From JABFSA01 sp963827515 (GTDB lineage Bacteria > Acidobacteriota > Vicinamibacteria > Vicinamibacterales > UBA2999): a stretch of DNA of 64,000 bases. The notes beneath the pieces are model-generated. The model was not told the origin of the DNA, searched no databases, and saw only the letters and a list, made by a program, of their open reading frames with translations. The position numbers were made by a program, and so were the translations under genes. Below are positions 25,666 to 34,988 of this stretch, piece after piece. The DNA lies in the NCBI GenBank assembly GCA_963827515.1, contig CAWHBF010000028.1, positions 62,001 to 126,000 of the forward strand. The letters run 5' to 3'. Each line of letters starts with the position of its first letter. Position 1 is the first letter of the stretch.

Positions 25666-27651
25666 TTACACGGCCCTCGCCTTGCGCTGGATCTCGGCGA
25701 TCGAGTGCCGCTGGTACCACGTGGCATCGGTGAGAGACGGCCCGTCTTCTTCGACCTCGACGTCGAGGAGCACAGCCTTGCCGTCGCGCATGCTGCGCAG
25801 CGCCCGCTCGAGCGCCGGCGCCAGCTCGCCGGCGGTTCTCACCTTCTCGCCTCTCAGGTTGTAGGCTTCGGCGATCTTCGCGAAATCCACGTTGGGGTCG
25901 CCGAGATAGCCGTTGTAATCGCGGCCTGCCTCGAACAGCCGTCCGCCGCCGTTCATGTTGCGCGCCCGCGTTTCGTTATAGAGGTGGTTGTTCATCACCA
26001 CGAGCAGCATGGGCGCCTCGTATCGTGAGATGCTCCAAAGCGCCTCGGACTGGCCGAAGAGGAAGCCGCCATCACCCTGCAACGCAACGACCTGCCGCTC
26101 AGGCAGCGCCAGGTTGACGCCGAACGACGCCGCAACACCCCAGCCGAGCGCCGACCCTATCGTGCGGCCGAACTTCAGCTTGTTGTCGCCGCCGAACTTT
26201 AGCTGTCGAAGCAGCTTGTAGCACTGCGTCCCCAGCTCCGGGACGATCACCGCATTCTTGTCGAGCACCCGCTCCAGTTCGAAGCCGACGCGCTCCCAGC
26301 TGAGCGGGCTGCGGTTGAAGAAGGCGTCCCGCGCGATCTCCATGGACTTGTTCAACTGCGCGGTGACCGCCGAGACCTCCGCCTTCCGGCTCGCACGAAT
26401 CCGCGCGATCCGATCCCTGGTGAGAAGACCGTCGATCGCGTCGGACAGGTCGCGTATGGCCAGCCGGACATCGGAGGCGATCGCCATGTCCACCGGGTAC
26501 ACGCGTCCGAGGAGGTCGGGATCGTGACTGACGTGCACCGTCGGCGTGCCCGGTTGCGGGCGGCGGCGCTTGAAGCTCTCGCCGAACCCGATCACCAGGT
26601 CCGTCTGCCGGGGATACCGCAACGCGCGAAGCTGCCCCATATACAGCGGGTGATCCGTCGGGAAATTCGCGTAGAGATCGTCTTCGGTGTCCGTGACTGG
26701 CACCGACAGCTTTTCCGCGAGGGCGAGCAGATCGGCATTCGCGCCGTCCTCGGTTACCTCGGGTCCGACGACGAACATGGGATGCTGCGCGTCGACCAGC
26801 CAGCGCGCGGCCTGCTGGATGGCATCCGGCGCAGCGCGGAACTTGTGCCGCGCGCTCGCCATGTCGATCTTGTCGATGCGGGTGCGCACGCGCTCGCCCG
26901 GCTGCGCATTTCCCCAGGCCAGCGTGACCGGTCCGCTGGGCGGCCCGCACGCAAACCGGATCGCCCGGCGGATAATGTCGGGCATCTCGTCGGTCAGCAG
27001 GCTGGCCGTCCACATCGTGAAGGGTTCGGTCGGCCTGAGCTGATCGTCCCAACTCTCGAACTCGTCCTTCCCTTGTGCGGCCAGCTCTCCACCCGAGTAC
27101 GTGACGAGCATCGGAACGCGGTCCTTCCAGGCGCAGTAGAGGCTGCTCATCGAATTGCCGACGCCTGCGCCACTGCCGAAGAAGAACCCGAGGCTCCGAC
27201 TCGCCATCGCGTACCCCTGGGCCGCGGACACGGCGTGGCCCTCGTGCGTGACGTTGATCACCTGGACGTCGCCCGCGCGGTCGATCGCTTCCCAGAACGG
27301 GCCGAACCCGCTCGTGTTCGTATGGAAAATCATTCGAACGCCGGCAGCGCGGAGTTGCGCGAGCACGGCACCGGCGGCTGTCCCGTCATACATCTCGAAC
27401 GACTCGCCGTTCGGCAACGCGCTGGACACGGCGGCCTGCGGCGCGCCAGCCGTCGCCGGTGTCGACCCGGCGCTCTCCTGGGCGAGCGAGGAGACCGAGG
27501 TTCCCGCGCCGAGCGCGATGCCAGTCGCGGCGGTAGCGGTGAGAAAGTCCCTCCGCGAGACGGGCCCGGCAGCTGTCGACGGCGGCTGGACCGCGTGCGG
27601 CTCAGAGTCCGTCGGAGGAACGTGCGGTACGGGTTTCTGGCTGCTGTTCAT
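25666..27651 (-). CDS. Tat-exported thiamine-diphosphate enzyme (acetolactate synthase/benzoylformate decarboxylase type)
   Basis: 661 residues. A long N-terminus carries the twin-arginine motif VSRRDFLTATAATGIALG (about 31-50). The three-domain ThDP fold follows. The Pyr domain has VINVTHEGHAVSAAQGYAMA with the catalytic Glu in THEGHA. The central domain has QHPMFVVGPEVTEDGANADL. The PP domain has ALGWGVAASFGVNLA, GDGGFLFGQSEALWSI and MNNHLYN, the GDG-to-NN signature binding Mg-ThDP. Such enzymes decarboxylate or ligate 2-oxo acids in the cytoplasm; a Tat signal means it is exported folded with its cofactor, which is unusual. The downstream di-haem cytochrome suggests an oxidase or dehydrogenase function. 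The substrate is unknown. Confidence 0.88.
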   Translation of the reverse strand: MNSSQKPVPHVPPTDSEPHAVQPPSTAAGPVSRRDFLTATAATGIALGAGTSVSSLAQESAGSTPATAGAPQAAVSSALPNGESFEMYDGTAAGAVLAQLRAAGVRMIFHTNTSGFGPFWEAIDRAGDVQVINVTHEGHAVSAAQGYAMASRSLGFFFGSGAGVGNSMSSLYCAWKDRVPMLVTYSGGELAAQGKDEFESWDDQLRPTEPFTMWTASLLTDEMPDIIRRAIRFACGPPSGPVTLAWGNAQPGERVRTRIDKIDMASARHKFRAAPDAIQQAARWLVDAQHPMFVVGPEVTEDGANADLLALAEKLSVPVTDTEDDLYANFPTDHPLYMGQLRALRYPRQTDLVIGFGESFKRRRPQPGTPTVHVSHDPDLLGRVYPVDMAIASDVRLAIRDLSDAIDGLLTRDRIARIRASRKAEVSAVTAQLNKSMEIARDAFFNRSPLSWERVGFELERVLDKNAVIVPELGTQCYKLLRQLKFGGDNKLKFGRTIGSALGWGVAASFGVNLALPERQVVALQGDGGFLFGQSEALWSISRYEAPMLLVVMNNHLYNETRARNMNGGGRLFEAGRDYNGYLGDPNVDFAKIAEAYNLRGEKVRTAGELAPALERALRSMRDGKAVLLDVEVEEDGPSLTDATWYQRHSIAEIQRKARAV

Positions 27652-27682
27652 ATAGCGTCCTGACTTTGGTCGAAATGAACAT

Positions 27683-27794
27683 TAGAGCGATTTGCGTTTC
27701 GCCGTAGAGCGCACGCTTCAGCGTGCGCGTGTCCGCGGAGGCTAACCCTGCTACCAGAAGCCTCCGCTCTACGCCCAATCGAAAAGCGGTCTAG
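27683..27794. repeat. Palindromic MITE-like element, copy 1
   Basis: The element begins TAGAGCGATTTGCGTTTCG and ends with a near-complementary CGAAAAGCGGTCTAG. Between these imperfect terminal inverted repeats are CGTAGAG/CTCTACG, a perfect hairpin GCGCACGC-TTCA-GCGTGCGC and a second hairpin GGAGGCT/AGCCTCC with a 14-base loop. No protein is encoded. Related copies are at 43382-43578 and 44990-45089. Confidence 0.85.
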
Positions 27795-27800
27795 TTGCGC

Positions 27801-29117
27801 TCACGGCATCGCGGACAACTGCTCGAGCAACTTGCCCCGGGGGCTGGCGGCGGGAACGAAACGCTGAATCCGCTCGCCGGCAAAGACCTCACCGGTGTAG
27901 ACGTAGTTGCGGGAATCGACTTCCACCATGTGGAGGCCGTAAAACAGGCCGCCCTGATCGCCCATCGTGCCGAAGTTTCCCAGGACCTTGCCGTCGGTCC
28001 GGTTGAGGAACCAGACGTGGCTGTTCGCCATGTCGGAAATGATCAGGTACCGCTGCTCCTTGTCGGCCGAGAACGCCACGCCGCCGGCGGCGCCGCGGTC
28101 TGAAGGCGTCATCGGCGAGATCATGAATTCGCGAACCAGCTTGCCGTCTTTCGTGGTGACGTCGATGCGGTTCGCGCGCCGATCGGCCGCGTAGACGAGC
28201 CCGTCATTCGAGACCGCCAGCGTGAGATGGCCGACGTAGTCTTTCGGCGGCGGTCCGCCCGGGATGTAGACGTGGTCCGCATCGTTGGTGCTGATGTCCG
28301 CCAGCCTCTTGCCATGGGCGCCCCAGCCGCGCTTGAACGCGAACGTGTCGAGGTCGAACACCATGATGCGCCCGCCCAGGTAGCTGTCGGCGACGTAGAG
28401 CTCACGGCCCACTTCGTCGACGCGCACTTCCTCGATGCCGCCCACGATCATCGGCGTCGTCGGTGGGTACTTCGCGCGGAAGGCGGCGGTCGCCGCCGCC
28501 TCATCTCCCGGCGCTGCGTTGCCGCGTCCGCCGCGTCCGCCGCGTCCGGTCGCGCCGGGAGGAGGCGGGAGAAACCCCGCGATCGGACCCTGGCCGCCCT
28601 GGCCCGGCACCACCTGCGGAAGGGCCGCCGGCCGATTCGGACCGCCGCCCTCCCTCTCGGGAGCGCGCGGGACCTCCGCGACCATCGCGCCGGTCCTCAC
28701 GTCGTACTTCCGGACGGTGTCCTGCCCAAGGTACGCGAAGCCCTTGCTGTCGGTATCCATCCCGTGCCCCTGCGGGGCGACGAACGAGCCGATGACATTG
28801 CCTCGCGGGTCGAAGTGGATCATCGAGGGGGGCCGCACACAGCACTCGGCAAGCGGCGGCGTCGTCTCGGCGCCAAGCTCGAGGGCCGTCAGATCGTTCG
28901 GGCGGTTGTAGACCCAGAGGCTGTCGTCCGCCATGATGGAAATGCCCATGACGCCACCGATCTTCCATTTGTTGGGCAGCGGCCTTGGAAAGTCGGGATC
29001 GAACTTGTAGCGCGGCGCGGCGTCGTTCTGCGCCGAGGTTCCCGTATGCAGGAACAGGAGGCAGATCCCGGCCGCGATGGCGACGGCGCAGGTTCGTGCT
29101 CGATTGAGGTTTCTCAC
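27801..29117 (-). CDS. Exported NHL-type beta-propeller protein
   Basis: 438 residues with a Sec signal ending near GTSAQN. Blade-like repeats occur throughout: MGISIMADDSLWVYNRP, MIHFDPRGNVIGSF with GHGMDTDSKGFAYLGQ, EEVRVDEVGRELYVADSYLG, GHLTLAVSNDGLVYAADRRA and YGLHMVEVDSRNYVYTGEV. This is the periodicity of a six-bladed NHL/SMP-30-like propeller. A Gly/Pro/Arg-rich insert (about 160-215) lies between blades. Such proteins bind ligands or act as lactonases or lyases; no catalytic residues can be assigned here. It is divergent from copy B of the WEGDTLVV family, with 155 bases between the starts. Confidence 0.8.
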   Translation of the reverse strand: MRNLNRARTCAVAIAAGICLLFLHTGTSAQNDAAPRYKFDPDFPRPLPNKWKIGGVMGISIMADDSLWVYNRPNDLTALELGAETTPPLAECCVRPPSMIHFDPRGNVIGSFVAPQGHGMDTDSKGFAYLGQDTVRKYDVRTGAMVAEVPRAPEREGGGPNRPAALPQVVPGQGGQGPIAGFLPPPPGATGRGGRGGRGNAAPGDEAAATAAFRAKYPPTTPMIVGGIEEVRVDEVGRELYVADSYLGGRIMVFDLDTFAFKRGWGAHGKRLADISTNDADHVYIPGGPPPKDYVGHLTLAVSNDGLVYAADRRANRIDVTTKDGKLVREFMISPMTPSDRGAAGGVAFSADKEQRYLIISDMANSHVWFLNRTDGKVLGNFGTMGDQGGLFYGLHMVEVDSRNYVYTGEVFAGERIQRFVPAASPRGKLLEQLSAMP

Positions 29118-29272
29118 ACGTGCTCTCCTCGCGGCTGCGGAAGCGTCGTGGGCGCAGCTTAGAACTCCAGGGGGGGCCTGTCAATGCCATCGCACATGCC
29201 GCCGCACCCAGTGCTGAGCGCGCGCGATACGCGTGCGGTCCCCTGACAGTTCGGTTACACTTTGGGGCGCTT

Positions 29273-30109
29273 ATGGGTTTCACGCGGCTCGTAGTTCTCG
29301 CGGCCGCAACGGCGGCCGTCGCGTCTTCGATGGCGCCATCCGTGGCGGCGCAGACGCCAGCAGCGCCCGCCTACACGCCCGCGCGAACCCCTGACGGTCA
29401 TCCCGACCTGCAGGGCGTGTGGCGCGCCTGGAACCTGGCGAAGTTCGATCTCGAAGATCACGGCGCCAAGCCCGGTGTTCCCGCGGGACGCGGATTTGTG
29501 GTGGACCCCGCTGACGGCAAGATCCCTTACCGGCCCGAGGCACTGGAACGTCGCCAGAAGAACTACGAGGGCACCAAGACAGCGGATCCGATCGCGAATA
29601 CGGATCCCTTGGCGAAGTGCTACCTGCCCGGCGTTCCCCGGCTCACCTATCTCGGCTGGCCATTTCAGATCATCCAGGACAAGCAGGATGTGAATTTCAC
29701 GTACGAGTGGAGTCACAAGAAGCGGATCGTCCCGATCGGCGACACGAGCCCCCTGCCGGATCCGGACGGCGGCCTGAACTCGCGGTGGAACGGCATGGCC
29801 CGCGGACGATACGAGGGCAACTCGCTGGTCGTCGCGCTGGGCAATTTCAACGGCTATGCCTGGTTTGACATGGCTGGCAACTACCATAGCGACGCGCTGA
29901 AGGTCGTCGAGCGCTACACCCTGGTCGGCCCGGACACCTTGCAGTACGAGGCGACGATGGAAGATCCGAAGGTGTTCACTCGCCCGTGGACGATTCGCAT
30001 GGTGCTCCAGCGCCAGAAAGACGTTGGCCTGCTCGATTACGAGTGCACCGCGATGCTGGATGACCTCGGCATTCATCACACGTGGCCGAGAGACTTCGAT
30101 GTTCAGTAA
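29273..30109 (+). CDS. Exported WEGDTLVV-family protein (copy B)
   Basis: 278 residues, intact. Signal peptide to SVAAQT, then the family opening TPDGHPDLQGVWRAWN and LAKCYLPGVPRLTYLGWPFQ. The core motif reads ARGRYEGNSLVVALGNFNG, a divergent form (YEGNSLVV). The C-terminal element is VVERYTLVGPDTLQYEATME, then DPKVFTRPWTI and a Cys tail LLDYECTAML. The order of elements is the same as in copies A, C and D, so they are one family. The role is unknown. Copy C starts 22 bases downstream, suggesting a tandem pair on one transcript. Confidence 0.75.
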   Translation: MGFTRLVVLAAATAAVASSMAPSVAAQTPAAPAYTPARTPDGHPDLQGVWRAWNLAKFDLEDHGAKPGVPAGRGFVVDPADGKIPYRPEALERRQKNYEGTKTADPIANTDPLAKCYLPGVPRLTYLGWPFQIIQDKQDVNFTYEWSHKKRIVPIGDTSPLPDPDGGLNSRWNGMARGRYEGNSLVVALGNFNGYAWFDMAGNYHSDALKVVERYTLVGPDTLQYEATMEDPKVFTRPWTIRMVLQRQKDVGLLDYECTAMLDDLGIHHTWPRDFDVQ

Positions 30110-30131
30110 GACAGTGAGGGCGAGGAGCGTC

Positions 30132-31080
30132 ATGCATACTCGAGGGTCCGTCGTGCTGTCGATCGCGGTGTTCCTGGTCGGGCTCGCGGTCACGTCTGTT
30201 CCCGCCTCAGCCCAGGGACGCGGGGGTGGGGGGACGCGGGGGTGGGGCGGCCCGGGTCGCGCCGGCGCTCCCGCCGGCAGGGCCGATGCCCCGGATGCCG
30301 GATGGCAAGCCGGACCTCAGAGGCGTCTTCAGCGGGATGGGCTCGGGACTCACCCACACCGTGATTCTCGAGGACCACACGTCGGGGTTCGGCATTCGCG
30401 GAGGCAAGAGCCTGATCATCGACCCGAAGGACGGCGTCATTCCGTACCAGCCCTGGGCGCTCGAGGAGCGTAACCTTCGCCGGGAGGACGTGAATGCCTA
30501 CGAGGATCCCGTCGGCCACTGCGAGTTCTACGACATCGGGCGGCTGCACTCGTTCGCGCAGCGGTTCTTCTACACCGGAGGCAACATTGCCATCGCCGGG
30601 CAGGAGCAGATCGTCCGCATCGTCGACATGAACCGGCGCCAGCACTTACCCGCGAGCATCCGCCTCTGGCTGGGAGACCCGATTGGCTGGTGGGAAGGCG
30701 ATACGCTGGTCGTGGACAGCACCAATTTCAACGGCAAGACGCGGATGGCGCTCGGCGGCGACTTCTACAGCGTGAACGCCCACGTGGTCGAACGCTTCAC
30801 GATGACCGACTCAAACACCATCAGGTGGACGATGACGATCACGGATCCTACGGTGTTCACCCGGCCGTGGACGTTCACGACCGCAGCGCCGATGACCCGG
30901 CAGGTGGAAGGCAGCAACGACTGGAACCGCGCCCTCCGTCTCCTCGATCCGGCGTGGGAGCACGACTGCCATGAAGGCAATGTGGTGCTGCGTCACATGA
31001 GGAACCTCTACGAGCAGACCTACGGGAACAAGCCTCGTCCACAGGTCACCCCGGGGTCAGTTCCCGCCCCCGCACGCTGA
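30132..31080 (+). CDS. Exported WEGDTLVV-family protein (copy C), one frame break
   Basis: About 315 residues after repair. Signal peptide MHTRGSVVLSIAVFLVGLAV to PASAQ, then a Gly/Pro-rich low-complexity stretch in which one extra G (somewhere in 30222-30250, a G-rich run) breaks the frame. The body is intact: MPDGKPDLRGVFSGM, GKSLIIDPKDGVIPYQPWAL, the core IGWWEGDTLVVDSTNFNGKT, VVERFTMTDSNTIRWTMTIT, DPTVFTRPWTF and a tail DPAWEHDCHEGN. It is the best match to the family consensus in the window. Upstream copy B is 22 bases away. Confidence 0.75.
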
Positions 31081-31111
31081 CAAGACGCAGTCGCCGCCGT
31101 GCGGGCGGCGG

Positions 31112-31609
31112 CTACGCCTTGTCGTATACGGCCGTTTCGGTCTCGGAGTCACCTTCCTGCGTGACCGTTTTCCTGACGGTGAGCAGGTTGCCGGTGACGG
31201 TCCAGACCTCCCGGAATTCGGTCACGACGTCTCCGGCAGGCGAAGAAAACGATCGCCGCGACGTAATTACGAGCGTCGCGCCGTCGAACTTGGCCTCGGC
31301 GGTCTCGGAGATCCCCGCCGGCGCCGCCACGTTGACCCGGCTGCCATCGAGCTTGTAGGCAGCCTTGAACGGAGCCTGGCGAACGCTCGTGCGCTCGACC
31401 GACAACTCGGTCGGCGACTGCGTGATGATCATCTCGCTCGGAAAGGCCACGGCTGCCCCGTTGCCCGCGATGCGATCACCGCTCTTGTCGAAGTTGAGCT
31501 TCCACGTCCCGGAAAGGCTCGGCATCGATTGCGCGGATGCCGGCGTGACCGCGAACGCAAGCCATGCTGCCGCGAAGAAAACGGTCGCCCGGACCGGCTT
31601 TCTGTTCAT
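31112..31609 (-). CDS. Lipocalin-like secreted protein
   Basis: 165 residues, intact. Signal peptide to TPASAQS, then SLSGTWKLNFDKSGDRIAGN, a central SETAEAKFDGATLVITSRRS and FREVWTVTGNLLTVRKTVTQ, ending ETAVYDKA. The scheme (GTWKLN-x-x-KS, beta strands, YDK tail) is the same as in the gene at 2055-2527, so both belong to one exported, lipocalin-like family of unknown ligand. It converges with copy C of the WEGDTLVV family, 31 bases apart. Confidence 0.75.
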   Translation of the reverse strand: MNRKPVRATVFFAAAWLAFAVTPASAQSMPSLSGTWKLNFDKSGDRIAGNGAAVAFPSEMIITQSPTELSVERTSVRQAPFKAAYKLDGSRVNVAAPAGISETAEAKFDGATLVITSRRSFSSPAGDVVTEFREVWTVTGNLLTVRKTVTQEGDSETETAVYDKA

Positions 31610-31949
31610 GGGGGCCTCCTGCGTGGCAGTCTACACCGGACAGCGATTGACACTCCCGGACCGCACCGCGCCCTTTCTCCGGCCATGCGACACGGTTCGG
31701 GCAGGCCACCAGAAAACATTGACATCGGTCCCGATCTGGAGCTAACTATGCCGCGGAATAGCACGTCGTTACCTTTACCCTGCCGCCGTGACAAACGCGG
31801 CCTCCCGTGTGTGTCGCAACGACAGGCATCTGAAGCGGGAAACGCCTTGAATTCCTGAACATGCACTGCGCTCGGCGGCCCCGATGCGTGGGCGGGCGCA
31901 CGTGGAGCAGGGACGGACGGTCGGCAACAGGATAACCGGAGGGTGAGCC
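31610..31949. other. Divergent intergenic region with a candidate promoter
   Basis: 340 bases between the lipocalin-like gene and the TonB-dependent receptor, transcribed away from each other. No gene is supported. The best feature is a sigma-70-like promoter at 31719-31749 pointing to the receptor, listed separately, which would give a leader of nearly 200 bases. Confidence 0.5.
31719..31749 (+). promoter_or_regulatory. Candidate sigma-70 promoter for the TonB-dependent receptor
   Basis: TTGACA at 31719-31724 is a perfect -35 box. TAACTA at 31743-31748 is a fair -10 box with an 18-base spacer. It stands out because the surrounding DNA is GC-rich. This is inference from motif shape only. Confidence 0.4.
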
Positions 31950-34823
31950 GTGGTCAGATTTCGAAAGATTGCAGCGGTGTTCGGATTCGCGGTGTTGTTG
32001 CCGGTGATCGCGTCCGCGCAGGCTGTGGTCAGCGGCGTGGTGCGGGACGCGTCTGGCGCCGTGCTTCCGGGAGTGACGGTCGAAGCGGCCAGCCCGGCGC
32101 TGATTGAGAAGGTTCGGACGACCGTGACGGACGGCACCGGACAGTACGCCATCGAAAATCTGCGGCCGGGTGTCTACACGGTCACGTTTACCCTGCCCGG
32201 TTTCGCCACCGTGCAGCGCGAAGGCGTCGAACTGTCGGGCACCTTCACCGCTCGCATCAACGCCGACCTCCGCGTCGGTACGATCGAAGAAACAATCACG
32301 GTCACTGGCGAGACGCCGGTGGTCGACGTGTCCAGCACCCTCCAGCAGCGGGTGATGGATCGCGAAATCCTGGATGCGCTGCCCAACTCAGGCCTCAGGA
32401 CCGGGCTCGGTGTGCTGATTCCCGCCGTGGACTTCCGGCGCCAGGACGTCGGCGGCGCTGGGGTCAGGGCCGTCACCGGCAACATGGTGGCCCACGGCGC
32501 CAGGTCGGAAGATGCCGGGACCACCCTGAACGGGATGACGATCGCCACGTTCGGGACCGGGGCGGCGACTGCGACAATCTTCCTGAACCCGATGGGCCTG
32601 GAGGAGATGACGATCACCACAGGTTCCAACGACGCCGAGTTGCACGCCGGCGGCGTGCGCACCAACTACACGCTCCGCGAAGGCGGCAACACCTTCAGAG
32701 GGGTCGTGTTCGGGGCCTACGCGCCGGGCGAGTGGCAGTCGGACAATTTGACCGATGAGCTGAAGGCCCGTGGCCTCAGCGAGCCGAACAACATCAAGGC
32801 GAACTGGGACATCAATCCGGCATTCGGCGGCCCCATCGTGCGCGACCGCGTCTGGTTTTTCGCCGCGGCGCGATACAACGTCGCGTCCGACTACGTGGCC
32901 GGACTGTATTGGAACCAGAACGTCAACAACCCCAACGCGTGGACCTACGAGCCCGATACCACCCGCCGCGTGTGGAATGAACAGAAGCAGCCGGACACGC
33001 AGCTTCGCGTCAGCTGGCAGGCGACACCTCGCAACAAGGTGGGGGGCACGTACTACAACACGAGCTACTGCTTTTGCCCGACCGACGCGTCGTCCACTCT
33101 CTCATGGGAAGCCGGTCAGCGAGCAGAATACCCGTACCAGCGATTGATCGCGGGCGACTGGACGGCGCCTCTCAGCAGCCGCCTCCTGCTCGACGTGAGC
33201 GGTCAGGTGTACAAGTCGGAGAGCAATCGCATTCCGTGGGACGGTCTTGCGGACGGCATGATCCCCGTGCAGGAGCAGAACACGGGCATGCGGTACCGCG
33301 CGGCCGAGATATACCGCACTCAGGATCAGAGCGTGTACACCCTTCGGGGCACTTTCTCGTACGTGACCGGGGCTCACGCGCTCAGGATAGGAGTGTCAAA
33401 TCGGAGCGGCAATCTCGGACAGTTGGAGTACGACATGGTGCCCGTCAGCTACCGTCTCAGAGCTGGCTCGCCCAATCGGATCACGCAACGGGCCCTCGGG
33501 GAATGGCGGGCGAACGTCGATGCCGATCTCGGGGCCTTCGTTCAGGACCGGTGGACACGGAACAAGCTCACGCTCAATTACGGGCTCCGATACGACTATT
33601 TCAGCAGCAGCTACCCTGAGCAGCAGATCGGTCCGACCACTCTCGCGCCGAACCGGAACATCACGTTCCCGGCGCAACCTGGGCTTGGAGCGCTTCACGA
33701 TTTTTCGCCGAGGTTCGGAGCCGTCTACGATCTCCGCGGCAATGGCAAGACCGCACTGAAGGCAAGCATCAATCGGTACGTGCTCGCGATGGGTCCGGAT
33801 GTCAGCTTCATCCAGTTGGCCAACCCGTCTCGAAACCTGGTCACGAGCGCGACCCGTACATGGAATGACGCCAACCGCAACTACGTCCCCGAGTGCGACC
33901 TGGTCAACGTCCGGGCCAACGGGGAGTGCAGCGCGCTCTCAAACGAGAATTTCGGCACGGTGGTCACCAACCTCACCTACGACACGGACACGTTGACCGG
34001 GTGGGGAAAGCGGAATTTCAACTGGGAGGTTTCGGCGGGCGTGCAACACGAACTGGCGCCGGGCATCTCGGCCGACGTCATGTACTTCCGGCGCTGGTAC
34101 GGCAACTTCGTCCTGGTCGACGATCTCGCGATCGGGCCGGCCGACTTCGATCCGTTCACCATCACCGCGCCGATCGATCCACGGCTGCCGGACGGCGGCG
34201 GATACCCGGTCCAGGGGTACGACATCAAGCCGGCCAAGTTCGGCGTCGCGGCGCAGCCGTTCGTGACGCTCTCACGCAACTACGGCAAGCAGGAGGACTA
34301 CTGGAACGGCTTTGACGCCACCGTGAACGCGCGACCGCGACCGGGCCTGTTCTTCCAGGGAGGCGTCAGTACGGGAAAACGGGTCGAGGACAATTGCGAT
34401 GTCATCGTGAAGGTTGACAACCCCAATCCTTGGTACTGCCATCGTGTGGAGCCGTGGCTCACGTTCGTCAAGGGATACGGCTCGTACACGATTCCGCGCA
34501 TCGAGGTGCAGGTCAGCGGCACCTACCAGACCAAGCCAGGACCTCTGGTCCTCGCGCTCTACACCGCCACCAACGCCGAAGTCGCGCCGAGTCTCGGCCG
34601 CAATCTGTCAGGCGGCGCGCCATCCGTGGACGTCCATCTGTTGGCGCCCGGACCTTACACCACCACGAATGGCGGTTCCGGACCAATGCACGGCGAACGG
34701 CTCCACCAGGTCGACTTCCGGATCTCGAAGCTCCTGCAGTTCGGCGGCACCCGTTCGCGGTTGAACATCGATATCTACAACGCCCTCAACTCGAGCGCCG
34801 TGCTGTTGCAGAACGACACCTAG
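31950..34823 (+). CDS. TonB-dependent receptor with N-terminal CarboxypepD-reg-like domain; internal amber stop near the end
   Basis: 957 residues to the first stop. Signal peptide to ASAQ, then the regulatory-like domain (about 25-110): VVSGVVRDASGAVLPGVTVE, GQYAIENLRPGVYTVTFTLP and GTIEETITVTGETPVVDVSS. A plug and a long barrel with aromatic strands follow, for example LTLNYGLRYDYFSSSYPEQQ. This architecture is the OmpA-related/SusC-like import receptor typical of acidobacteria, moving large substrates across the outer membrane. At 34821 the frame reads NDT-TAG-GAWQTPTEIL and continues to VARFFKFSVQFDF and a second stop at 34893-34895. The family normally ends in that Phe-terminal strand, so the TAG removes the last strand. 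GTG start has GGAGG seven bases upstream. Confidence 0.9.
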   Translation: MVRFRKIAAVFGFAVLLPVIASAQAVVSGVVRDASGAVLPGVTVEAASPALIEKVRTTVTDGTGQYAIENLRPGVYTVTFTLPGFATVQREGVELSGTFTARINADLRVGTIEETITVTGETPVVDVSSTLQQRVMDREILDALPNSGLRTGLGVLIPAVDFRRQDVGGAGVRAVTGNMVAHGARSEDAGTTLNGMTIATFGTGAATATIFLNPMGLEEMTITTGSNDAELHAGGVRTNYTLREGGNTFRGVVFGAYAPGEWQSDNLTDELKARGLSEPNNIKANWDINPAFGGPIVRDRVWFFAAARYNVASDYVAGLYWNQNVNNPNAWTYEPDTTRRVWNEQKQPDTQLRVSWQATPRNKVGGTYYNTSYCFCPTDASSTLSWEAGQRAEYPYQRLIAGDWTAPLSSRLLLDVSGQVYKSESNRIPWDGLADGMIPVQEQNTGMRYRAAEIYRTQDQSVYTLRGTFSYVTGAHALRIGVSNRSGNLGQLEYDMVPVSYRLRAGSPNRITQRALGEWRANVDADLGAFVQDRWTRNKLTLNYGLRYDYFSSSYPEQQIGPTTLAPNRNITFPAQPGLGALHDFSPRFGAVYDLRGNGKTALKASINRYVLAMGPDVSFIQLANPSRNLVTSATRTWNDANRNYVPECDLVNVRANGECSALSNENFGTVVTNLTYDTDTLTGWGKRNFNWEVSAGVQHELAPGISADVMYFRRWYGNFVLVDDLAIGPADFDPFTITAPIDPRLPDGGGYPVQGYDIKPAKFGVAAQPFVTLSRNYGKQEDYWNGFDATVNARPRPGLFFQGGVSTGKRVEDNCDVIVKVDNPNPWYCHRVEPWLTFVKGYGSYTIPRIEVQVSGTYQTKPGPLVLALYTATNAEVAPSLGRNLSGGAPSVDVHLLAPGPYTTTNGGSGPMHGERLHQVDFRISKLLQFGGTRSRLNIDIYNALNSSAVLLQNDT

Positions 34824-34909
34824 GGCGCCTGGCAGACTCCCACCGAGATCCTGGTCGCCCGGTTCTTCAAGTTCAGCGTGCAGTTCGATTTTTAGCGATC
34901 GATCGGACG

Positions 34910-34972
34910 AACCACGAAGGGCACGAAGAACACGAGGGTACGGAAGAAACGTTCCTTCGTGTCTTCGTGGTT
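34910..34972. terminator. Bidirectional terminator with AACCACGAAG arms
   Basis: AACCACGAAG plus CACGAAG (34910-34928) pair with CTTCGTG plus CTTCGTGGTT (34955-34972). The hairpin lies between the convergent ends of the receptor and DUF6152-like gene copy 2, and a CCTTGTTTTT stretch follows on the plus strand, so it should work as a terminator at least for the receptor. Confidence 0.75.
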
Positions 34973-34988
34973 TCCTTGTTTTTGCGGT

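Noticed and set aside
27683..27794. CRISPR array or integron attC site
   Set aside because: Units are palindromic, not spaced direct repeats, and no cas genes or integrase are present; the structure fits a MITE/REP element.
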